Assembly (NCBI GenBank): GCA_030683815.1
Contig: JAUXPJ010000023.1
Span: 62,001-126,000 of the forward strand
DNA from: Flavobacteriaceae bacterium
GTDB lineage: Bacteria > Bacteroidota > Bacteroidia > Flavobacteriales > Flavobacteriaceae
Length of the DNA stretch: 64,000 bases
Reading direction: 5' to 3'
The position numbers were made by a program, and so were the translations under genes. The notes under the pieces were generated by a model. The model worked only from the letters and a program-made list of their open reading frames with translations, searched no databases and was not told the DNA's origin. Positions 1 through 7,648 of this stretch are shown in pieces; position 1 is the first letter of the stretch; the number at the start of each line of letters is the position of its first letter.

Positions 1-1
1 A

Positions 2-994
2 CCTGCGGGAACTTCTAGGGGTACTTTGCAATCAAAAGACACTTATTTTTTAATCATAGAAAATAAAGGAAAAACAGGAGTTGGTGAATGTGCAATGTTT
101 AAAGGACTTAGCATTGATGACCGACCAGATTATGAAGAAAAACTACAATGGGTTTGTGATTCTTTATCGAATAATGACTTTATGGTTTTGCATAAACTAA
201 CTGAATTTCCATCAATACAATTCGGGATTGAACAAGCTATTATTTCTTTAGGGTCTTCTAATCAGTTTGATTTATATCCATCAGAATTTACCCGAGGAAA
301 CGCTTCGATTTTAATCAATGGACTTATTTGGATTGGTGATGAAGCATTTATGCTGCGTCAAGTTGATGAAAAAATAAAAGCTGGATTTACTACTATCAAA
401 CTAAAAATTGGTGCATTAGATTTTGAAAAAGAACTCAGTATGCTGAAATCTATTCGAGAAAAATATACTTCAAATGATATCGAAATCAGACTAGATGCTA
501 ACGGAGCATTTACGCCTGAAAATGCTTTGGACAAATTAAATCAATTAGCCAAGTTTTCCATTCATTCCATTGAGCAACCCATCAAGCCAAAACAATGGAA
601 TATAATGGCGCAATTGTGTGAACAGTCGCCAATTCCAATTGCTTTAGATGAAGAATTAATCGGTGTTTTTAATCAACATGATAAAATTGAATTATTGGAA
701 ACGATTAAACCTCAATTTTTGATATTAAAACCAAGTTTATTAGGTGGAATTGGAGGATGTAATTCATGGATTCAATTATGCTCTAATCAGCGAATTGGTT
801 GGTGGATAACTTCTGCATTAGAAAGCAATATCGGTCTCAACGCCATTGCGCAATACACTTTTAATTTAGGAAATACTTTACCTCAAGGATTGGGAACCGG
901 CGGATTATTTACCAATAATTTTGAGTCGCCTTTAACCGTTCAAAACGGGTATTTAAAGTATAATCCTTCTATTTCATGGAATGTTAATTTATAA
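2..994 (+). CDS. menC: o-Succinylbenzoate synthase (MenC), 5' end outside the window
   Basis: Enolase-superfamily dehydratase that makes o-succinylbenzoate in menaquinone synthesis. The reading frame is open from base 2 (residues PAGTSRGTLQSKD), so the N-terminus is cut by the window edge; the TTG at 26 is not a real start. Visible family residues are KLKIG (catalytic Lys), RLDANGAF, EQPI and ALDEE (metal-binding Asp/Glu/Asp) and LKPSLLGG (second Lys), in the usual order. It is followed at once by a CPBP protease and menE, so the three probably form one transcription unit. A dipeptide epimerase is an alternative within the superfamily, but the menE neighbour argues for MenC. Confidence 0.9.
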   Translation, partial: PAGTSRGTLQSKDTYFLIIENKGKTGVGECAMFKGLSIDDRPDYEEKLQWVCDSLSNNDFMVLHKLTEFPSIQFGIEQAIISLGSSNQFDLYPSEFTRGNASILINGLIWIGDEAFMLRQVDEKIKAGFTTIKLKIGALDFEKELSMLKSIREKYTSNDIEIRLDANGAFTPENALDKLNQLAKFSIHSIEQPIKPKQWNIMAQLCEQSPIPIALDEELIGVFNQHDKIELLETIKPQFLILKPSLLGGIGGCNSWIQLCSNQRIGWWITSALESNIGLNAIAQYTFNLGNTLPQGLGTGGLFTNNFESPLTVQNGYLKYNPSISWNVNL

Positions 995-998
995 TTTT

Positions 999-1931
999 AT
1001 GCATCAATTTATTAAACAAGCAATATCAGGAGACAATCAATGGTGGAAATATATTTTAACCATTTTCATCGTTTTCTTTTTGATTCAAATAGGCACAATT
1101 CCGCTAATTTACATAGCTTTTACCCATGCTGCCGACCTTGATGAATTTATGTTGTCGGCCCAAACTAATTTTATGAATTTGGGAATTGATTCCAATCTCT
1201 TCCTGTTTTGGATGATATTTTCATTTTTGGTTGGATTAATTACATTATTTGTTTGCATAAAATGGATTCACAAACGTGCTGTAAAAACTGTTTTTACTTC
1301 AAGAAATAAAATTGATTGGAATCGTGTATTTTTCGGATTTCTATTGTGGGGTTTTATAGCAATAGGAACAATTATAGTTCAAATAAATACTTTTCCAGAT
1401 AATTACGAGTGGAATTTTAAACTCGTTCCGTTTCTAATTTTAGTGATTATTTCCCTTTTATTCATTCCATTTCAAACCACTTTAGAAGAGCTTTTATTCA
1501 GAGGTTATTTGATGCAGGGTTTGGGTTTGTTGTTTCGTTCTGCTTGGATGCCATTGTTGATTACTTCAGTCGGATTTGGATTATTGCATGCTGCCAATCC
1601 AGAGGTTCAAAAACTCGGAAATATTGTTATGATTTATTATATCGGTACGGGTTTTATGTTTGGAATTACCACTTTAATGGATGAGGGAACTGAATTAGCT
1701 ATCGGAATGCATGCCGCCAATAATATTGTCGCCGCAGTTTTGGTAACATCAGATTGGATGGTTTTTCAAACGGATGCACTTTATAAAGATATTTCTGAAC
1801 CAATTGTTAACATGGAAGCTTTATTTCCGGTATTGGTAGTTTACCCAATTTTATTGTTGATTTTTGCCAAAAAATACCAATGGAATCAATGGAGTGAACG
1901 ATTATTTGGCATGTTTTCTGAAGAAAATTAA
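999..1931 (+). CDS. CPBP-family intramembrane metalloprotease
   Basis: Polytopic membrane protein of the CAAX prenyl protease/bacteriocin-processing (CPBP, Abi) family. About eight hydrophobic segments are visible. The three family motifs are present: EELLFRG (catalytic Glu pair and Arg), FGLLHAANP (His) and MHAANN (His and Asn), so it should be an active intramembrane protease. Its substrate is unknown. The ATG at 981 overlaps menC by 14 bases; the ATG at 999, four bases after the menC stop, fits better and is used here. menE follows after 5 bases. The link to menaquinone synthesis may be only co-transcription. Confidence 0.85.
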   Translation: MHQFIKQAISGDNQWWKYILTIFIVFFLIQIGTIPLIYIAFTHAADLDEFMLSAQTNFMNLGIDSNLFLFWMIFSFLVGLITLFVCIKWIHKRAVKTVFTSRNKIDWNRVFFGFLLWGFIAIGTIIVQINTFPDNYEWNFKLVPFLILVIISLLFIPFQTTLEELLFRGYLMQGLGLLFRSAWMPLLITSVGFGLLHAANPEVQKLGNIVMIYYIGTGFMFGITTLMDEGTELAIGMHAANNIVAAVLVTSDWMVFQTDALYKDISEPIVNMEALFPVLVVYPILLLIFAKKYQWNQWSERLFGMFSEEN

Positions 1932-1936
1932 GACTT

Positions 1937-3001
1937 ATGAATATTATACTTCATCCACAATTTAAATTAAATGGTCATCAATTTAAAACTGCTGATGAGG
2001 TTATTTTTTTTACAAAATTGATCAATGATGAAGCGCATCAATTTTTAATTAATTGGTTTGATGAATCTCCTTTTTTAAAAGTTACAACTTCTGGTTCTAC
2101 GGGGCATCCTAAAGAAATTAAGTTAAAAAAGGAATACATGATGAACAGCGCAAAAGCTACCGGAGCGTATTTTAATCTTGCTGAAAATACAACTGCTTTA
2201 TTGTGTATGTCGCCCAAATATATCGCAGGAAAGATGATGTTGGTTAGAGCTATGGTTTTGGGTTGGGATTTGGATATTGTTGAACCTGAATCAAATCCGC
2301 TTGTAAATAATAAAAAACACTATGATTTTTGCGCGATGGTTCCTTTGCAAATGGTTGCATCACTCAATGAATTACATCGTATTAAAATTTTGATCATTGG
2401 CGGAGGAACGGTTTCAAATTCATTAAAAAATAAATTGCAAAATCTTAAAACTGAGGTTTACGCTACTTACGGAATGACCGAAACCATTACCCATATTGCC
2501 ATTCAAAAATTAAATCATCAGCAAACAGACTTTTTTGAATGTTTGCCGGATATAAAAGTTTCGAAAGATGTACGAAATTGTTTGCTGATTGATGCGCCAA
2601 AAATTGCCGATGAAAGAGTTATAACAAATGATATAATTGAGTTAAAAAATGAAACCACATTTAAATGGTTGGGTCGTTTTGATAATGTAATTAATAGTGG
2701 AGGGGTAAAATTGTTTCCTGAACAAATTGAAATGAAATTAGCTGAAATAATTGAAAATAGATTTTTTATAGCTTCAGTTCCAGATGAGTTATTAGGTGAA
2801 AAAGTAATTTTAATTATTGAATCATCTCCTTTTTCAGATGCTGTTTTACAGATTATAAAAGACAAAATAAAATCAAAATTATCAACCTACGAAGTTCCAA
2901 AATTGATTTACTTTACACCCCATTTTATTGAAACGGGATCAAAAAAAATCCAACGTTCAAAAACATTGGATTTGATATGGAATCGACCTAAAAATTATTG
3001 A
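1937..3001 (+). CDS. menE: o-Succinylbenzoate-CoA ligase-like AMP-binding protein (MenE)
   Basis: ANL-superfamily adenylating enzyme, expected to activate o-succinylbenzoate with CoA in menaquinone synthesis. Motifs seen are the phosphate loop TTSGSTGHPKE (about residue 50), YGMTET (A5 motif), WLGRFDNVINSGG (hinge region) and a C-terminal GSKKIQR that carries the catalytic lysine. At 354 residues it is much shorter than the roughly 450-550 usual for the superfamily; the missing part is at the N-terminus. Short MenE proteins of this kind are usual in Bacteroidota. It shares a probable operon with menC. The 3' end overlaps the convergent zinc-ribbon gene by 7 bases. Confidence 0.85.
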   Translation: MNIILHPQFKLNGHQFKTADEVIFFTKLINDEAHQFLINWFDESPFLKVTTSGSTGHPKEIKLKKEYMMNSAKATGAYFNLAENTTALLCMSPKYIAGKMMLVRAMVLGWDLDIVEPESNPLVNNKKHYDFCAMVPLQMVASLNELHRIKILIIGGGTVSNSLKNKLQNLKTEVYATYGMTETITHIAIQKLNHQQTDFFECLPDIKVSKDVRNCLLIDAPKIADERVITNDIIELKNETTFKWLGRFDNVINSGGVKLFPEQIEMKLAEIIENRFFIASVPDELLGEKVILIIESSPFSDAVLQIIKDKIKSKLSTYEVPKLIYFTPHFIETGSKKIQRSKTLDLIWNRPKNY

Positions 3002-3330
3002 TTGATAAAGATAATTTTATAAATCACCAATACTTTTATAGCGATTAATCCGGCGAAAAACCAAATCGGAATTTTAGCAGTTTCTTTTAACTCAAAATAA
3101 GCCAATTTTAAATCGTGTTGCATTTCCTGATGAGGTAAAACTTGTTGGCAATGACTACATTTTGATTCTCCTCTTTTTCCTTTGGAGATAAACGGAATTT
3201 GAAATAAATGACCATAATCACCCAAAATTTTAAGGGTTATAGTTGCTGTTTTTTGGCATTTCGGACAAGTTATTTTTGGATTTTCACTTTTAAGAATTCT
3301 GGTTTTTTTTCCAACAATCATATTATTCAT
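2995..3330 (-). CDS. Small zinc-ribbon membrane protein, function unknown
   Basis: A 111-residue protein with two cysteine pairs (CPKCQK near residue 21 and CSHCQQ near residue 57), which look like a zinc ribbon, and one hydrophobic C-terminal segment (IPIWFFAGLIAIKVLVIYKII) that should anchor it in the membrane. No catalytic motif is visible. It converges on and slightly overlaps menE. I recognise the type of architecture, common in flavobacterial genomes, but not a function. Confidence 0.7.
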   Translation of the reverse strand: MNNMIVGKKTRILKSENPKITCPKCQKTATITLKILGDYGHLFQIPFISKGKRGESKCSHCQQVLPHQEMQHDLKLAYFELKETAKIPIWFFAGLIAIKVLVIYKIIFINQ

Positions 3331-3358
3331 TTTTTATTTAATCATTTAACACTTATAG

Positions 3359-3371
3359 TGAGCTTGTCGAA
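3359..3371. repeat. Short extragenic motif TTCGACAAGCTCA (minus strand)
   Basis: The minus strand reads TTCGACAAGCTCA in the gap between the zinc-ribbon gene and yebC. From memory this word recurs in intergenic DNA of many flavobacteria. Only this one copy was noticed here, so its status as a repeat rests on that recollection. Confidence 0.3.
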
Positions 3372-3377
3372 CTATTT

Positions 3378-3398
3378 AACATTCAACATTCAACATTT
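3378..3398 (+). repeat. Heptamer tandem repeat AACATTY x3
   Basis: Three head-to-tail heptamers, AACATTC-AACATTC-AACATTT, run into the stop codon of yebC. The same heptamer in the opposite orientation forms a four-copy array at 12171-12198. Confidence 0.75.
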
Positions 3399-4110
3399 AT
3401 CCCATGGTATGATATACATTCATTACATCATCATCATCTTCAATTTTCTCCAATAATTTTTCAACATCTGCCATTTGTTCTTCCGTTAATTGAGTTGTAT
3501 TTTGCGGGATGCGTTCAAATCCGGAAGATAAAATTTCAATATTTTTTTCTTCTAAATATTTTTGAATAGCGCCATAACTTTCAAAAGGTGCGTAGATTAA
3601 AATTCCATCTTCATCTTCAAAAATTTCATCAATATTAGCATCAATTAATTCCAATTCCAATTCTTCCAAATTCATAGGCAAACCCTCTTTCGGAATTCTA
3701 AAATTACAGGTATGATCAAACATAAAAGATACCGAGCCCGATGTGCCCAGCGCTCCATGACATTTGTTAAAATAAGAGCGGATGTTGGCAACCGTTCGGT
3801 TGTTATTATCGGTAGCAGTTTCTACTAAAATAGCAATTCCGTGCGGTGCATAACCTTCAAATAATACTTCTTTATAAGTGCCAGAATCTTTTTCTGATGC
3901 TTTTTTAATGGCTCGTTCAACGTTGTCTTTGGGCATATTTACCGCTTTGGCGTTTTGGATTACGGCTCGTAATCGTGAGTTGGCTTCCGGATTCGGACCA
4001 CCTTCTTTTACGGCCATCACTATGTCTTTGCCAATGCGTGTAAACGCTTTTGACATCGCTGACCATCGTTTAAATTTTCGTGCTTTTCTAAATTCAAATG
4101 CTCTTCCCAT
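3397..4110 (-). CDS. YebC/PmpR (TACO1) family protein
   Basis: Member of the YebC/TACO1 family, long annotated as transcriptional regulators and more recently linked to translation of difficult peptide stretches. The N-terminus MGRAFEFRKARKFKRWSAMSKAFTRI is characteristic: the basic FRKARK region is followed by KEGGPNPEANSRLR, then KDNVERAIKKA and YEG-type YAPHGIA motifs. Length (237) matches the family. It lies alone between the zinc-ribbon gene and the carboxylase gene, both on the same strand, 32 bases from the latter. Confidence 0.93.
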   Translation of the reverse strand: MGRAFEFRKARKFKRWSAMSKAFTRIGKDIVMAVKEGGPNPEANSRLRAVIQNAKAVNMPKDNVERAIKKASEKDSGTYKEVLFEGYAPHGIAILVETATDNNNRTVANIRSYFNKCHGALGTSGSVSFMFDHTCNFRIPKEGLPMNLEELELELIDANIDEIFEDEDGILIYAPFESYGAIQKYLEEKNIEILSSGFERIPQNTTQLTEEQMADVEKLLEKIEDDDDVMNVYHTMG

Positions 4111-4142
4111 AAGTCACTTTGTTGTAAATATTTATTTTGATG

Positions 4143-5771
4143 TTAAACTTGAATGATTCCTAAATTAAATTGTTTTTCGATAGGCGCATGATTGGCCGCT
4201 TCAATTCCCATACTCACCCATTTTCTGGTATCTAACGGATGGATGATGGCATCTGTCCACAAATGAGCCGCAGCATAATAAGGCGATGTTTGCTTATCGT
4301 ATCTTGATTCAATGGTATGTAAGATTTCTTCTTCTTTTTCCGGAGTGATTTTTTCACCTTTTTTCTTGAGTGAGGCAACTTCAATTTGAAGTAAAACTTT
4401 GGCGGCTTGAGCTCCGCCCATCACTGCGATTCTGGCTGATGGCCAAGAAACAATTAATCGAGGATCATACGCTTTTCCGCACATCGCATAATTTCCGGCT
4501 CCATAAGAATTTCCAATAATGACGGTAAATTTCGGAACGACCGAATTGCTTACCGCATTTACCATTTTAGCGCCATCTTTAATGATTCCTCCGTGTTCAC
4601 TTTTGCTTCCAACCATAAATCCGGTAACATCTTGTAAAAAAACCAACGGAATTTTTTTCTGATTGCAATTGGCAATAAATCGGGTTGCTTTATCTGCACT
4701 ATCAGAATAAATGACACCACCAAATTGCATTTCGCCTTTGGCATTTTTCACCACTTTCCGCTGATTGGCAACAACACCAACTGCCCAGCCATCAATTCTG
4801 GCATAAGCACAGATGAGGGTTTTCCCGTAATCTGCTTTGTATTCATCAAACTCAGAATTATCCACCAATCGGTTGATAATGTCGTACATATCGTATTGAT
4901 CGGTTCTTAACTTGGGTAAAATTCCAAAAAGATCCTCCTGATTTTCTTTCGGCTGAACTGATTTTACTCTGTTAAAACCTGCTTTATCATAATCACCAAT
5001 TTTAGCAATGATATTCCTGATTTTGGTAAGTGCATCTTTATCATCTTTTGCTTTATAATCGGTAACACCCGATATTTCGCAATGCGTTGTGGCGCCGCCT
5101 AAAGTTTCGTTATCAATACTTTCACCAATGGCTGCTTTAACCAAATAACTTCCTGCTAAAAAAATGCTTCCGGTTTTATCAACTATCATCGCTTCATCAC
5201 TCATAATCGGCAAATAAGCGCCACCGGCCACACAACTTCCCATCACTGCAGAAATTTGGGTGATTCCCATACTGCTCATAATGGCATTGTTGCGAAATAT
5301 CCGTCCGAAATGTTCTTTGTCGGGAAAAATTTCATCCTGCATAGGTAAATAGACTCCGGCACTATCTACCAAATAAATAATTGGTAATTTATTTTCAATC
5401 GCAATTTCTTGAGCTCTTAAGTTCTTTTTAGCGGTGATTGGAAACCATGCTCCTGCTTTAACAGTAGCGTCATTAGCCACTACTACACATTGTTTTCCAT
5501 GTATATATCCAATCATAACAACTACACCACCTGATGGACACCCACCATGTTCTTGATACATTTCATAACCTGCCAATGCTCCGATTTCTATGGAATCTAA
5601 GTTTTTATCGAATAAAAATTCGATACGCTCACGAGCCGTCATTTTTCCTTTTTCGTGATGTTTTTCAATACTTTTAGTTCCTCCACCTTTGTAAACTTTG
5701 AGTAACTTCTGTTTTAAATCAGCTACTTGGAGTTTATTAAAGTCTTCATTGATATTAAAAGTTAAATCCAT
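4143..5771 (-). CDS. Acyl-CoA carboxylase, beta (carboxyltransferase) subunit
   Basis: Carboxyltransferase subunit of a biotin-dependent acyl-CoA carboxylase (propionyl- or methylcrotonyl-CoA type). The N-terminal half has GKMTARERIEFLFD, GGCPSGG and AGVYLPMQ; the C-terminal half has GFMVGSKSE, GNSYGAGNYAMCGKAYDP and MGGAQAAKVL, the acyl-CoA and carboxybiotin pocket signatures. Starts at 5801 (TTG) and 5780 (ATG) are possible, but a TACTTTTG promoter box at 5791-5798 covers the first. The ATG at 5771 gives the usual N-terminus. No biotin carboxylase gene is adjacent, so the alpha subunit must lie elsewhere. GSYLVKAAIGE fits the methylcrotonyl type best, but the substrate is not settled. Confidence 0.9.
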   Translation of the reverse strand: MDLTFNINEDFNKLQVADLKQKLLKVYKGGGTKSIEKHHEKGKMTARERIEFLFDKNLDSIEIGALAGYEMYQEHGGCPSGGVVVMIGYIHGKQCVVVANDATVKAGAWFPITAKKNLRAQEIAIENKLPIIYLVDSAGVYLPMQDEIFPDKEHFGRIFRNNAIMSSMGITQISAVMGSCVAGGAYLPIMSDEAMIVDKTGSIFLAGSYLVKAAIGESIDNETLGGATTHCEISGVTDYKAKDDKDALTKIRNIIAKIGDYDKAGFNRVKSVQPKENQEDLFGILPKLRTDQYDMYDIINRLVDNSEFDEYKADYGKTLICAYARIDGWAVGVVANQRKVVKNAKGEMQFGGVIYSDSADKATRFIANCNQKKIPLVFLQDVTGFMVGSKSEHGGIIKDGAKMVNAVSNSVVPKFTVIIGNSYGAGNYAMCGKAYDPRLIVSWPSARIAVMGGAQAAKVLLQIEVASLKKKGEKITPEKEEEILHTIESRYDKQTSPYYAAAHLWTDAIIHPLDTRKWVSMGIEAANHAPIEKQFNLGIIQV

Positions 5772-5790
5772 GCAGTACATTTTTGTGTTG

Positions 5791-5798
5791 CAAAAGTA
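5791..5798 (-). promoter_or_regulatory. -7 box TACTTTTG of the acyl-CoA carboxylase gene
   Basis: The minus strand matches the Bacteroidota -7 consensus TAnnTTTG and is followed by GC, 20 bases before the ATG at 5771. It supports the shorter start of the carboxylase gene. No clear TTG -33 box is visible. Confidence 0.5.
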
Positions 5799-5809
5799 CA
5801 AAATTGAAG

Positions 5810-5833
5810 TGTAATAGAAATATATACATTACA
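5810..5833. promoter_or_regulatory. Inverted repeat TGTAAT-N12-ATTACA, possible operator
   Basis: A perfect 6-base inverted repeat with a 12-base AT-rich spacer lies in the divergent region between the acyl-CoA carboxylase gene and the FMN reductase-MarR-pirin operon. Because the operon encodes a MarR regulator, this could be its operator. It overlaps where the carboxylase -33 region should be. Inference only. Confidence 0.3.
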
Positions 5834-5869
5834 TGGAAATAAATACCAAGGTAAATAAAAATATTTTTA

Positions 5870-5877
5870 TATCTTTG
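5870..5877 (+). promoter_or_regulatory. -7 box TATCTTTG of the FMN reductase operon
   Basis: Exact TAnnTTTG match followed by C, 22 bases before the ATG at 5900. No clear TTG -33 box is visible. Confidence 0.5.
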
Positions 5878-5899
5878 CTTAAATTTAATAGATCATAAG

Positions 5900-6430
5900 A
5901 TGAAAAAAATATTAGTTTTTGCAGGAAGCAACAGTAAATCATCTATCAATAAACAGCTTGCAATTTATGCTGCTTCACATTTAAATAGTGTAGGGATTCA
6001 ATTGGCTGATTTAAACGATTTTCCACTGCCAGTTTATGGTGTAGATGATGAGCAAGAGGAAGGAATTCCGAGTAATGCACATTTGTTTTATAAATTAATT
6101 GAAGAGGTTGATGGCATTATTTTGTCATTAGCGGAGCATAATGGCTCATACACAACAGTTTTTAAAAATTTATTTGATTGGATTTCTAGAATTAATTCAA
6201 AGCCATGGAATAATAAACCTATGTTATTGATGAGTACATCGTCAGGGTCAAGAGGGGGGCAATCTGTTTTAGATGCAGCCAAATCCAGATTTCCTTATAT
6301 GGGGGTTAAGATTGTTGGTACATTTTCATTGCCTTCTTTTTATGATAATTTTTATGATGGAAAAATTATTGAAGAGTTTCTAAATAATGAATTACTAGAT
6401 GAGGTAAAACAATTTGAATTAGCATTGTAA
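5900..6430 (+). CDS. NADPH-dependent FMN reductase family protein
   Basis: Flavodoxin-fold reductase of the NADPH-dependent FMN reductase/azoreductase family (176 residues, typical). The N-terminal strand and phosphate loop, ILVFAGSNSKSSINKQLA, bind FMN phosphate. LSLAEHNGSYTTVFKNLFDWISR is the conserved central segment (usually PEYNGS...KNALDW), and STSSGSRGG follows. It is the first gene of a tight set with a MarR regulator and a pirin, which suggests a redox or electrophile stress operon. The physiological substrate cannot be told. Confidence 0.88.
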   Translation: MKKILVFAGSNSKSSINKQLAIYAASHLNSVGIQLADLNDFPLPVYGVDDEQEEGIPSNAHLFYKLIEEVDGIILSLAEHNGSYTTVFKNLFDWISRINSKPWNNKPMLLMSTSSGSRGGQSVLDAAKSRFPYMGVKIVGTFSLPSFYDNFYDGKIIEEFLNNELLDEVKQFELAL

Positions 6431-6440
6431 AGTTGTGTAT

Positions 6441-6878
6441 ATGAAAGAGCAAATAAATTTACCAGATTCGTTATCGGAAAAAGTTAAAGCAATATTTCTT
6501 TTAAAAATAACAGCTAATTGGTTAGATAGTGTTGGAAACGACATTTTAAAACCTTTTCAAATAACAATTCAACAATATAATATTTTGCGAATTTTAAGAG
6601 GAGCAGGTGAATCGTTAACAGTACAAACGGTTAAAGAAAGAATGATAGAGCGGTCTCCTAATGCCACAAGACTGATGGATAAATTAATTAGTAAAAAGTT
6701 AATTGACCGCACAAGATGTAAAAATGACAGAAGAGTAGTTTATGTAAAAATCAATAAAAATGGTCTGGCATTACTCCATAAAATTCCAATAGAAAATTAT
6801 AAAGAAAGTTTGAATATTTTAACGGATGAGGAATCAAAAATACTGAACAATCTTCTCTTAAGAATAAATCAAAATTAA
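6441..6878 (+). CDS. MarR-family transcriptional regulator
   Basis: Winged-helix regulator of about 145 residues. The recognition region LTVQTVKERMIERSPNATRLMDKLISKKLIDRTRCKNDRRVVYVKINKNG contains the MarR signature (helix, LIxKxLIxR, wing DRR). A GTG at 6435 is in frame, but the ATG at 6441 gives the standard N-terminus. Its stop overlaps the pirin start by one base (TAATG), so the genes are translationally coupled. It probably controls its own operon, perhaps through the inverted repeat at 5810-5833. Confidence 0.88.
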   Translation: MKEQINLPDSLSEKVKAIFLLKITANWLDSVGNDILKPFQITIQQYNILRILRGAGESLTVQTVKERMIERSPNATRLMDKLISKKLIDRTRCKNDRRVVYVKINKNGLALLHKIPIENYKESLNILTDEESKILNNLLLRINQN

Positions 6879-7603
6879 TGAAAACAACTATCTATAAATC
6901 AAATGCCCGAGGCTTTGCCAATCACGGTTGGTTAAATGCGCATCATTATTTTAGTTTTGCCGGATATTTTAATCCAGAACGGATTCAATTTGGAGCTCTT
7001 AGGGTTTTAAATGATGATATTATTCAAGGAGGAACCGGATTTGGAGAGCATCCGCATGACAATATGGAAATTATTACGATTCCCTTAAAAGGAGATTTGC
7101 ATCATAAAGATTCTATGAATAATGAATGGATTAAACTTTCTGTTGATGAAGTGCAGGTAATGTCGGCTGGAACAGGATTAATACATGCAGAAAAGAATGC
7201 CAATTCAGATGAAGAATTGAGTTTATTTCAAATATGGATTTTCCCGAATCAACAAAATGCAACCCCAAGATATGATCAAAAAAAATTTGATAAAGAATTG
7301 AGAATTAATCAATTACAAAAACTTGTTGCTTCATTTAATGATGAAGATTCATCAGCTTTAAAAATTCATCAAAATGCAAAGATTTCAAGAATTGAATTAT
7401 CAGAAAACCAAGAATTTGTATATGAGTTGATGGATTGTAAAAACGGTGTATTTGTACTTTTAGTTGATGGAACTATACGAATTAATCAAGAACTTTTGTC
7501 TTCTAGAGATGCTGTAGCAATTTCAGAAACTGAAAAATTTACAATCCAAATTAAAGAGAAATCGGATATTTTGTTTATTGAAGTACCCATAGAGTTGTAT
7601 TAA
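6878..7603 (+). CDS. Pirin family protein
   Basis: Bicupin of the pirin/YhhW type (241 residues). The metal site is visible as HPHDNMEI (two His, about residues 56-58) and GTGLIHAEKN (His and Glu, about residues 101-104). The FQIWIFP segment and a degenerate C-terminal cupin follow. Relatives have quercetin 2,3-dioxygenase activity in vitro, but the real role is usually unknown. It is the third gene of the FMN reductase-MarR operon. Confidence 0.92.
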   Translation: MKTTIYKSNARGFANHGWLNAHHYFSFAGYFNPERIQFGALRVLNDDIIQGGTGFGEHPHDNMEIITIPLKGDLHHKDSMNNEWIKLSVDEVQVMSAGTGLIHAEKNANSDEELSLFQIWIFPNQQNATPRYDQKKFDKELRINQLQKLVASFNDEDSSALKIHQNAKISRIELSENQEFVYELMDCKNGVFVLLVDGTIRINQELLSSRDAVAISETEKFTIQIKEKSDILFIEVPIELY

Positions 7604-7648
7604 AATCATCATTTTTTTTACGATATTTGCACCCAAATTTAAAATGAT

